This document shows, piece by piece, positions 26,801 to 33,242 of a stretch of 37,293 nucleotides of DNA. Origin of the DNA: JAVKFF01 sp040226215 (GTDB taxonomy: Bacteria; Pseudomonadota; Alphaproteobacteria; DSM-16000; Inquilinaceae); assembly GCA_040226215.1 (NCBI GenBank), contig JAVKFF010000191.1, forward strand, positions 1-37,293. Direction: 5' to 3'. The first letter of the stretch is position 1. Every line of letters begins with the position of its first letter. A program made the position numbers and the translations under genes. The notes under the pieces are model-generated. The model searched no databases and was not told where the DNA came from. It worked only from the letters and a program-made list of their open reading frames with translations.

Positions 26801-27586
26801 ATCGGCTTCTAGGGCGATTGGAGAGCGCGCCGACGATGCCGATTCGGGAGACGGGTCGGAATCGTCCGGCACTGCATCAAGTGGGGGCCGCGTATCCGCC
26901 TGGACCGTTGTATCCAGGTCAGATGTCGCGGTTGGTGCTGGTTCGGGCCGCGGATCGGGTTGTGGCTGCGGAACAGGCTCAGGTCCAGGCTCGGGTTCCG
27001 GAAGCGGCTCGGGTCCAGACTCGGGTTCTGGAAGCGGCTCGGGTTCGGGCTGAGGATCAGTTGCCGATGTCGGTTGTTCCGGTGGTGTCGAACTCCCTGT
27101 CGCGTCCGCGACGGTTTCAGATCGCGCTGTAACCGGCGCCTCGAGTCGCAGGCCATTAGCCTCGTAGATCAGGTCCAGCGTCCCGACATCCGCGGGCACC
27201 TCGAAGACGAGATGGACTTCGATTCCTGACTGCGGCGCGATAGTCAGCGGCTCAAAGTATGCCGATTGATCGACCGGCCCCACGCGTTCGGCCGCGAAGT
27301 AGGGGAAGACACCGTCTTCCAGCAGGTAGGACTGGGAGCCGAGAGCGACGTTTGCGAAGGGCTGAGTGCCGCGATTGGACAGTCGCACCGTCAACGTAAT
27401 GAATTGGAACCCGAATTCGGACGAAACTCCCTCGATGTCCGGGGACAACGTGAATGCCGGCACGCTGAGGTCAGGACCGTCTTGTGCGCCGGCCTCGCCT
27501 TTAGGTCCAATGAAAAGTATCATGAAGCACACGCAAAGGGTGAGCGTGGCTATTCGACCCTGGACAAGACTTGATTTCCTCCGCAC
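20849..27586 (-). CDS. Giant secreted multidomain protein (Ig-like, discoidin-like, PPC, two vWA, PG-binding, SH3-like)
   Basis: GTG start with GGGAGG five bases upstream; 2245 residues. Order, with approximate residues: signal peptide (1-35); beta domain (36-155); Pro/Glu linker (165-225); five Ig-like repeats in alternating types (255-800), recognised by V(Y/F)-PGE/PGR...VTF-GLPG; four discoidin-like domains (825-1430); a PPC-like domain starting EPNDV (about 1475); vWA1 with MIDAS DLSPS and TDGED (about 1570-1730); vWA2 with DASNS and TDGIE (about 1780-1960); a peptidoglycan-binding-1 domain (about 2090-2135); and a C-terminal SH3-like domain (about 2190-2240). It is exported and probably binds the cell wall while presenting metal-dependent adhesion domains. 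It starts 20 bases after the transglutaminase-like gene. No whole-protein homologue is known to me. Confidence 0.85.
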   Translation of the reverse strand: MRRKSSLVQGRIATLTLCVCFMILFIGPKGEAGAQDGPDLSVPAFTLSPDIEGVSSEFGFQFITLTVRLSNRGTQPFANVALGSQSYLLEDGVFPYFAAERVGPVDQSAYFEPLTIAPQSGIEVHLVFEVPADVGTLDLIYEANGLRLEAPVTARSETVADATGSSTPPEQPTSATDPQPEPEPLPEPESGPEPLPEPEPGPEPVPQPQPDPRPEPAPTATSDLDTTVQADTRPPLDAVPDDSDPSPESASSARSPIALEADRGVYLPGETIVVTFGGLPGNDQDWLTIVSSGAPPGTIGPFAFTNGRSEGQLELIAPPSFGPHEIRVMFDFPVGGNEIRATMPVSIEQPEPPPPAFSGSIALQQTTVEPGARMLVLFDGAADLAADAWIGIVPADTPHGQEAVNDRANLGLAYLNGVESGQVRLIAPVEPGDYDLRLHDTDQDGREIASIGFIITGPGADVTEPEAHDTAPEPDPEPEENPEPVSVPDVAVQPLLDVDSERVDAGAVIMVQFRLPSENAEGARILIAPSSTPANPPSRDTSALFSVPLPGTPEGLVEITAPDVGGVFDLHLVGDDGRTLVTTPFEVAAPPPPDISLEVDREVYRPGRPIVVTFDGLPGHAEEWVTLIDAVAPDSAYGQYFYTEGDASGTLTFDAPQEPGQYEIRVLLQTDGDRVVARLPVSVEGWPEPAIPQNLPGVALAHGVFEPGDVMLIGVNVPPDYPDDAWVGLLPADAPRGSQAINDQFDLDHVNLGDVRAGIVRLTAPQTPGSYDLRLHDANAANALEVASIPFSVSLDGTVIEPSSPLSDDLVPPVNPVNVASALFGAQAYTATNAAALIDGLVTDIGEGIPVASAPMDMPVVVALQQPYEIDRLHLLLAGGEETTYSYRIDGSASGETWETIVNLSDGTTAGWQEHDIAPTALRYIRIIGTGREPDGSFQAVELEVYTQDPVPFTALARRVEQSDIPQERNLAQALFGGSVRSSTPGRAADEALNDSLLANASWAANDGALPLAFTTSFNGGATATVQAMALHLPDDASTARPRMVGLEVSADDQGDSWQEIGVFGIHDRPGWHRMDFEPVDARRLRINVTGAHDEGLPLGIQEIAVIEADAEGHQSIIPGRYDGFIGGLNLAASALGGQLEYMSVDPNFDPNDMIDGSVGPHLDFDRQQVEFQWYSVDAEMPVDIVVSFRDGQEAHVGAVALNPNAAFNDDFTNDMQVQAFEIWVSTTSSTEGFERVGGFILEPTLNWQIFSFEPVPARFVRLRILSNYGGDRVGLGEFEVLEASDPGRPSILADSPPNLALLQLGGHYPDPTGVNRLALIDGRLSAPFWMSESGAQPPIDIVLAFAEQRLATIDAVTIAPSVDDPGSQVTQVRVGYSATSPAGPFETVGLFSLNPDQGPQRFDFEPVEARYVQIRVLENRGGAQFALAEIEIHERLQQGILSAAARRPNEDLDSLDDGDDPDLPVDDEPNDVLMDATSLSPGAAVDAIISPPTDADLYRIDTTDQSYPGITVEIVETPVIRVGLELLNSEGEPIADQPVFESAGDRALFSWAVPQGIYFLRVSRPLTSIVVQSDLSPSTDNVRAEITQALNAFVEETTEFERVAIGGFCGDLHLATDFTDDQGALSQAVDQINFGCGGTSLYEAMLSSLDMLEGEEGSKAILVVTDGEDTSDPQSLGPVLDRLSDAGVRVYAIGYGYAIYQQLQEVGLTGGDVLRTWSAATGGTYFDAPSGDRINVVTEQIAHELRRPSVYRLTVTTPQGEGGLSVREIGERIEGVSAPARVLLILDASNSMNGYAEPGRTKIAVARDVLRAVINGMPDGVEVGLRVYGHRVPRQPREQSCLDTEQVVPFATLDRTRLISAIDAIAPQGQTPIGLSLAYLIEDLDIPVPADGKDEPDGATSQSHTVVILVTDGIETCDPDPGDEFYPPQVVETLTSAGLDFRVNVVGFDIAESGTREFLRQISDLSGGAYFDAANADQLRQSLEDAMRAAFVVRDARGVDVATAQVNDPPFPLVEGFYSVEVDADPPIVVEVPIAVDEESQVLLNREGNTVRVEIASAPFDPNVDGGSDDPSASSNASLPPDIASLSGRDLIAAVQFELAERGFYTGSVDGISGPATEAAVLAYQDAAGLLRTGLPDQMLLADLRQRPTLESDTTQDGQSGQTGDTDGNGSGPPGVDLYDQPLIRYAAWRATPVHSGPGDGFEIIGTIPYDAAVSVLGETAGWYYIDHAGLSGFASQTLLTPTR

Positions 27587-27606
27587 TCAAACCTCCCGAT
27601 TTGGCG

Positions 27607-30510
27607 CTACTCCCCAAGATTACTTGCCGCTCTGGTGATTCCGCAGGTGGCGAATGTCAGCGTGCCGCCAGCAACGCCGCATGAGGTTCCAGCGGCCAGA
27701 ACGCCCAATGGGGGCCATGCGAACCAAGCGATCTGCAGGCAGATGGCCGCGAATAAAACACAAAACGTGCAGCCAATTCCTAACTCATCGGTTTCATAGT
27801 CGATACACCCAGCACCCCAGAAGAATACACCAAGCATAGTTGGCCAAAAAAGCAATACCATGCCGGCGACTGCTTCCATGTACTCCGCGATTGCTCCGCC
27901 ACCTACGGGAACCATCCCCAGAACAGCCCCGGTTCTGGGATTAATGCGCCACCAAGCCAGTATTTCCTCCCCGTCATTGAGAAGTGATCTTTCCGGCACA
28001 ATCACCCAGAAACCAGCGGTAAGTTCCGCTTCGATCATCTGCATTTGATCGCCGGTAAGCCCGGCCGGCAAAGCGGTTGCCGTTCCCGGCGTGAAGAGCG
28101 AGAAGCCAACCCCCTGCCGCTCGAGCTCGGCCAAGAGCGAGAGAGCTCCAACCGGCCTTTCCACTTCGCAGGTTAGACATTCGGCCCGTGCGAACCAGTA
28201 AAGCGCTTCCTGCTCAAGGGCAGTGCGCCCGACTCCGATAGCGCGTTGGAGGTTGGAATAGGTCTCTGAGGTCGGGTCGCTTCCCAGACCGATCGCGTAG
28301 GATGAATGAACCAGATCGATCAGTTGATGGGCTTCGAAGGATCCATCCTCGGTTGTTCGAAGACCCAGACGCCGAAGTGTTACAAAAGCCGCGTTGCCAT
28401 AGGCATGAAGGCCCGCGCGGTCGGCTATCGTCTGCACAACGTCCTGTTCGAGAAGCCTGAAGGACATGAGTTTGTTGGGATAGAAGCGGATGCCGTCCAT
28501 TAACCCGGCGTCGAATGGCTCGATACCGCTTATCACGGCACTGACGCTTTCGAGCCAGTCCTGATTGCCTTCAAATACCGCCAGCATAGTGTCGAAGGCC
28601 AGAGCGGGATGGAACCCGTCGGTCGTCACCATGACTTCGTTGATCGCGCCGAGCGAGAGACGCAGGTCGACCAATGCGTCATCTGACTGATCGACCGGCG
28701 GGTACTCGCCGCTTTCCCGCGCAGCAGGGCCAATTCTGTCTACGAGGTACCGTCGCTCGCTCTCGCGTTCCATCGACGGACCTACCACACTGATGTCCAG
28801 CCACTGCGCCGAGAGCATTGGCGTGGGGACTGGTGTCTGGTTGGGGGGCGCGGGTTCGTCGAAAAGGCCCTCCAGTACGCTGGTGGCAGTAGTGATCGCC
28901 GTCTCGGTGCTTCGTGAGACAGACGCCACCGCGGCAATGCGCCAGTCGTCCGGTATGACATTGCCATTGATGTCGAAGGCGGCACCCATCTGAGTCTCAC
29001 CTGTCGAGAGGACGAGCATCGGCTGGAACTGGTTCGACGCCGTCAGTCGGCCGACGCTCTGTTGCTCCAATGACGGCACGAAGTCGGAAAGGGAACCTCC
29101 ACCGACAAAGGCATCCATGTCATCCAGCGGCAGATTGCTGATCCAGATCCCGGGAAACCCGCGATCCGCGAGATCGGCCGTGCGAATCTGCCAGCCCGCT
29201 AGTTCGGTTTCTTCGAGCATGCCTTCCGCGTACCGCTCTATTCCGACCTGGAACTGGACCAAATGATAGAGGGAGGCTGGCACGTCGTTCTCAAAGGCGT
29301 CTGCCGTGGCGAGCGCTGTGCCAGCGGGACCGGAAGAGAGTGGATCGAGATCGATCCAACTGCCATCCCGTTCGACCTGAACCCACACATGGTGAATCGT
29401 TTGCTGAATCTGATCGGCGCGTATCACCGTCAGATCCAGATCGAACAGTTGCGCAGACAGGTGTTGCTCGATGAAGGCGCTTGAAGACTGTACGCTTTCA
29501 TCAATGAACGAGAACATCTGTTGCCGCGTGGAGAGAGCGAACTCTTCAAGCGCATCGAGGTCATCACTGCTCGTTCCCGATACGGTGAGCAACCTCTCTC
29601 TCAGGACGGGATCAACCGACGCCTCCTCCACGGGACGATCGCGCGGGCCGACAGAATCGATCAACAAGTCGGTGGTTTCCGGATCGAGTTCGCCAAAAGC
29701 GAACCGGGTTTCATAGCCCTGATGCTGCAGCATCTCGGCCAGCAGTAGACTCTGGTCAGCGGCGTTTCCGGCGGCCGCGGCAAGGGTTCCGCGGGCGCCG
29801 CGGAGTACGCCGGAATACACCTCGAACGAGATCTCATCGCGTACAAAGGCAAAGATATCCTCGACCGACGGTCCAAGTTGTCGTGATCTTGCTGCTACGT
29901 TGATGACTACTTGTGGAAGGGATGCGCGCAACTCCGCTATGGCATCGAACCCTTCTTCCAGGCGGAGCAGCGACGCCTGGTATCCGGCGGGATCGGCCGA
30001 AGAGTCGTATTGCGAAGACACATCGATCCGGCGGCCGACCCACGCTTGATCGATTGGCCTCCCCTCGCCAACGCTGAAAGCGCCATCCAGCGCGTTGCAC
30101 GTCTCGTCGATGTCCAGCAGACCATAGCCGATGACGACGTTCTCGCCCGAGTGGTTGAACCAACGCAGATCGAGGACGTCATCGCGGACAAACCCATCAA
30201 AACTTATTTCCCCATCCGCGGCCTCAAGTGTGCCGGTGATGACCGCGGTCGTGTCGGTGCTGAGTGCGCCCGTCGCATTCACGCCTTGAGTGATCGGCTG
30301 TGCCGGCGTCTCATACGGTGTGGCGACAATGCGCATAGGTCCGCGGCTTGATCGCCAGAGCCCTGTGAGGTCACAGTCCAGTGACTGCGAGTCCGGTGGA
30401 TCTTGGACGCTGGTCGGTTGCGCGTAGGAAGGCCCGGCCACGAAGGTGCCGAAGTAGGCGATGGCGACAATCATTGCCGTCATGCGAAGCAAGGGTGCGT
30501 GTTGGCGCAT
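27607..30510 (-). CDS. Secreted transglutaminase-like protein lacking the catalytic Cys
   Basis: The ATG at 30510 follows GGAGGG six bases upstream and leaves 967 residues, with a signal peptide ending near GPSYAQ. A transglutaminase/cysteine-peptidase-like core is visible: VEDIFAFVRDEISFEVYSG, then GNAADQSLLLAEMLQHQGYETRFAFG (~245-270), and HHVWVQVERDGSWIDLDP (~370-390). The position before the first core helix, normally Cys, is in the GNAADQ segment, so the His and Asp remain but no nucleophile does. The last ~90 residues contain two or three strongly hydrophobic segments with six Cys, possibly a membrane anchor. DNA here is less GC-rich than in the flanks. It is the partner gene of the giant protein. 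Confidence 0.75.
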   Translation of the reverse strand: MRQHAPLLRMTAMIVAIAYFGTFVAGPSYAQPTSVQDPPDSQSLDCDLTGLWRSSRGPMRIVATPYETPAQPITQGVNATGALSTDTTAVITGTLEAADGEISFDGFVRDDVLDLRWFNHSGENVVIGYGLLDIDETCNALDGAFSVGEGRPIDQAWVGRRIDVSSQYDSSADPAGYQASLLRLEEGFDAIAELRASLPQVVINVAARSRQLGPSVEDIFAFVRDEISFEVYSGVLRGARGTLAAAAGNAADQSLLLAEMLQHQGYETRFAFGELDPETTDLLIDSVGPRDRPVEEASVDPVLRERLLTVSGTSSDDLDALEEFALSTRQQMFSFIDESVQSSSAFIEQHLSAQLFDLDLTVIRADQIQQTIHHVWVQVERDGSWIDLDPLSSGPAGTALATADAFENDVPASLYHLVQFQVGIERYAEGMLEETELAGWQIRTADLADRGFPGIWISNLPLDDMDAFVGGGSLSDFVPSLEQQSVGRLTASNQFQPMLVLSTGETQMGAAFDINGNVIPDDWRIAAVASVSRSTETAITTATSVLEGLFDEPAPPNQTPVPTPMLSAQWLDISVVGPSMERESERRYLVDRIGPAARESGEYPPVDQSDDALVDLRLSLGAINEVMVTTDGFHPALAFDTMLAVFEGNQDWLESVSAVISGIEPFDAGLMDGIRFYPNKLMSFRLLEQDVVQTIADRAGLHAYGNAAFVTLRRLGLRTTEDGSFEAHQLIDLVHSSYAIGLGSDPTSETYSNLQRAIGVGRTALEQEALYWFARAECLTCEVERPVGALSLLAELERQGVGFSLFTPGTATALPAGLTGDQMQMIEAELTAGFWVIVPERSLLNDGEEILAWWRINPRTGAVLGMVPVGGGAIAEYMEAVAGMVLLFWPTMLGVFFWGAGCIDYETDELGIGCTFCVLFAAICLQIAWFAWPPLGVLAAGTSCGVAGGTLTFATCGITRAASNLGE

Positions 30511-30673
30511 GACTTGCCCTCCTATCACTCCATTATGGTAATATTATTTTGACATCTATGCAATGTGCCGAAACAAAATTATGATGGATGCGGACTTGAT
30601 CCATACTGTGCTCACATGCCAGCGATTGGCTCTCAGACGAGTGAACTAAGTCGGCGTCAAGCGATAAGACAGG

Positions 30674-31021
30674 TCATCGCTTGCTGGCACTTACGCATTG
30701 TGGGGGCGGGCCGCCGCCACACACACAAGCGACCATTGGCGGGCAGTAGCAGGTTCCCGGTGGGATGAACATGCAAGATAAAGGCTGCGCGAGACAGGCC
30801 TCCTCGCCATCCGTAACTGCCCAGTTCAGCGCGCAGGGATCGTTGAGGGTCGTACAGTCATTACCGCCGGTCGTACACCCCGGTGTTGACAGGCATGCGT
30901 CGTATCCGAGCCCTTCGCAGTGTGCTTGTCCTAGGGCCTCCCCCCGATGAAAGAGGGCGCCCAGAAAAAGAAAGGTGATGGCGAGCAGTGTACTGAGCGC
31001 AGTACTCGGCAGACGTACCAT
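30674..31021 (-). CDS. Small secreted cysteine-rich protein
   Basis: The 115-residue product has a signal peptide (LSTLLAITFLFLGALF core, cleavage near GEALGQA) and a mature part of about 83 residues with 12 cysteines (AHCEG, DACL, GCTT, DCTT, PCAL, EACL, SCMF, TCYC, ACVC, QCV). An even number suggests six disulfides in the periplasm or outside the cell. No known family was recognised. It sits in the operon between the PPC protein and the transglutaminase-like gene, 163 bp before the latter, same strand. The ribosome site (GGGGG) is moderate. Confidence 0.65.
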   Translation of the reverse strand: MVRLPSTALSTLLAITFLFLGALFHRGEALGQAHCEGLGYDACLSTPGCTTGGNDCTTLNDPCALNWAVTDGEEACLAQPLSCMFIPPGTCYCPPMVACVCGGGPPPQCVSASKR

Positions 31022-31190
31022 TTTTTAAACCCCCGTCTTGTCAAACCTCCAACTATCAGAATACTGGCAGTCTTTGTCCGCGCTGTAGCTGTCGCGGCCA
31101 TCAGCACGTGGGGAACGGTGGCCGCAGTAGCTTGACACTTCCTGCGATCAGGATAACACCGCGCTCAGTTCCGGTTCCCGTGACAGTGCA

Positions 31191-33242
31191 TCAGGGTCCA
31201 CTCACCGTCACGTTGTAGGGGTCGGTGGATGCAGCGTTATCGCCGTTGTCGGCGACCTCGATGATGAGCGTACCGGCGGCCTCCACATCTAGCGTGCCCA
31301 GAGCGACCTGACCGGCGCCCCCCGCTCGTGTCCAGCCGATCAGTGTGCCACCGTCGGAATTGAATACGCGAAAGGCCATATCGAGGGACGGCGGCGAGCC
31401 AACGCTCACCGTGACGGTGCCTGGTGAGCCGATCGCCACTTCATAGAAATCGTGATCGTCCTCCGGCATTATAGTGCCCGTCGCCGGTTCGCCGAGGGTA
31501 AGCATTGTCGGTGCGTCAAGCCCATCGGGTTCGACGGGGCCGCTGCCAGATGTGAACGTGGTGATGAGGCGGAACGGCTGGACCGAACGGCCATTGTCAC
31601 CGCTGTCCGCGACCTCGATGACGTAACGCCCGGCGACCGGCAATTCAGCCCGCAACAACGTGTCCTGACCCGGAGAAGCGGGCCGGACCCATGAATAAAG
31701 CCGCGTGTTGTTGGCGTCGAGCACTTGCAACGCGATGTCGAGCGCGGCCGGCACATCCGTCGCTGTGATGGTGAGCAGCCCCTCGCGCGGCGCCTCGACG
31801 GCGAGCATGTCGTGATCATCTTCCGGCAAGATGGTCAACACCGTTTCACCGTCGAGCGGGATGGACCACGCTTCGGCGAAGCTGCCGTTCGAGCCCGCCG
31901 CTTCTGGGGTCGGTACATGGGTCGCGGTCAGCGTGAACGGCTCGACAGAGCGCGCGTTGTCGCCGCTGTCGGCCAACTCCAGGAAATAGGGGCCTGCATA
32001 GGGCAGGTCGACGACCATGAGCGTGTCCTGACCGTCCGCTGACGGACGCGTCCAGCCGCGTAGAACGTCGTAGTCGCGGTGCAGCAATCGCATCGCCACC
32101 ATGATGTTGGCCGGCACCGAGGTGGCCGAGACGGTGAGTTCGCCTGGATGCTCCACGTCGATGCGCAGGAAGTCGTGGTCGTCCTCCGGCAGAATGGTGA
32201 GAGTGTAGGCCTCGCCCAGTTCGATGGCCGCAGCCTCGCTGATGCGGTTGTTCGGCTCGAACGGATCGGGTGAAGGCGTGAACGAGGCCGTAACGCCGAT
32301 CGGCCGGACGTCTGCAGCATTGCCGCCGCCATCCGCGAGGCTGATAACGTAGGCGCCGGGACGGGCCAGGTCGACCACCACTTCTGTCGGCTGGCCAGCT
32401 TCGGAGGGCCCGGTCCAATTCATCAGCGTTCCGCCATCGAGAGTAAACACGAAGAACCTAGCGTCGATCGTGTCAGGCACCGGGTCGGCGGTGAGTGTAA
32501 GCGCGCCGTGGTGATCGACCGTGACGCGGTAGTGGTCGACATCATCCTCGGGGAAGATCGAAGTCTCGATCGGCGAGCCCAGCGCCAGGTCGATCGCCTC
32601 GCTGAAACGGTTATTGGGCTCGTTCCCGTCGGCCGCACCAGCCCAGGCGAAGCCGAGACGGTAGGGGGCCGGCGAAGCAGCGTTGCTGCCACCGTCCGCC
32701 ACCTCAAGGGTATAGGTCCCGGCTCTCGGCACCTCCAGCACCGCAGCGGAGCCAGCGGCGATGATCGGCGTCGTCCAGTTGTGCGCCACGGCGAAGTTGC
32801 CGTCTAGTAATCGGAAGGCAATGTCGACCCCGTCGGGAACAACCTCCGCCGTTACCGTGAGCGTGCCTGAGCGGTCGGCGGCAAAGCGGAAGTGGTCATG
32901 GTCGCCGGTATCGTGCAAAGTACCGGAGACCGTGCCATTGGGATCGATGGGATTGGCGCGACTGACAGGCTGGTTCGGCTCCACCTCGTCCGACACCGTG
33001 GCGCCAGCGGCGGCAATGCCGGTCGCCGCGGATATCGCCGAGGTGAGCTCGGCTTGGTTTTCAGCGCTATAGTACTGACCGCCGCCCGCCGCGGCGGCCG
33101 CCTCAAGTTGCTGGCGGGTCGCGTCATCGACGGAAAAGCCGATGATGCGTATGTCGATGGCGACCGACCGCTCCTGGGCCAGGATCGGCGGTGTGAGACC
33201 GAAAACGGCAATCGCCGCGAGCCTCGATGCTAGCCTCCTCAT
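31191..33242 (-). CDS. Secreted protein: C-terminal half of a vWA domain plus five PPC-like repeats
   Basis: 683 residues. A signal peptide (RRLASRLAAIAVFGLTPPILA, about 1-22) is followed by residues ~26-75 that read as the end of a vWA domain (VAIDIRIIGFSVDDATRQQLEAAA...GGGQYYSAENQAELTSAI). Five tandem PPC-like beta domains of ~110-120 residues then occupy ~85-683, each starting with a GNEPNN-type or related segment and containing PEDD-HD and a conserved VADxGxNA-S turn. The start overlaps the TGA of the upstream gene by four bases (ATGA). The missing vWA front half, with MIDAS, ends that upstream gene. All features suggest a periplasmic or extracellular protein that may pair with it. Confidence 0.82.
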   Translation of the reverse strand: MRRLASRLAAIAVFGLTPPILAQERSVAIDIRIIGFSVDDATRQQLEAAAAAGGGQYYSAENQAELTSAISAATGIAAAGATVSDEVEPNQPVSRANPIDPNGTVSGTLHDTGDHDHFRFAADRSGTLTVTAEVVPDGVDIAFRLLDGNFAVAHNWTTPIIAAGSAAVLEVPRAGTYTLEVADGGSNAASPAPYRLGFAWAGAADGNEPNNRFSEAIDLALGSPIETSIFPEDDVDHYRVTVDHHGALTLTADPVPDTIDARFFVFTLDGGTLMNWTGPSEAGQPTEVVVDLARPGAYVISLADGGGNAADVRPIGVTASFTPSPDPFEPNNRISEAAAIELGEAYTLTILPEDDHDFLRIDVEHPGELTVSATSVPANIMVAMRLLHRDYDVLRGWTRPSADGQDTLMVVDLPYAGPYFLELADSGDNARSVEPFTLTATHVPTPEAAGSNGSFAEAWSIPLDGETVLTILPEDDHDMLAVEAPREGLLTITATDVPAALDIALQVLDANNTRLYSWVRPASPGQDTLLRAELPVAGRYVIEVADSGDNGRSVQPFRLITTFTSGSGPVEPDGLDAPTMLTLGEPATGTIMPEDDHDFYEVAIGSPGTVTVSVGSPPSLDMAFRVFNSDGGTLIGWTRAGGAGQVALGTLDVEAAGTLIIEVADNGDNAASTDPYNVTVSGP

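Noticed and set aside
26900..27060. Short DNA repeats encoding the Pro/Glu-rich stretch
   Set aside because: They are simple low-complexity coding DNA of a linker, not a mobile or CRISPR repeat.
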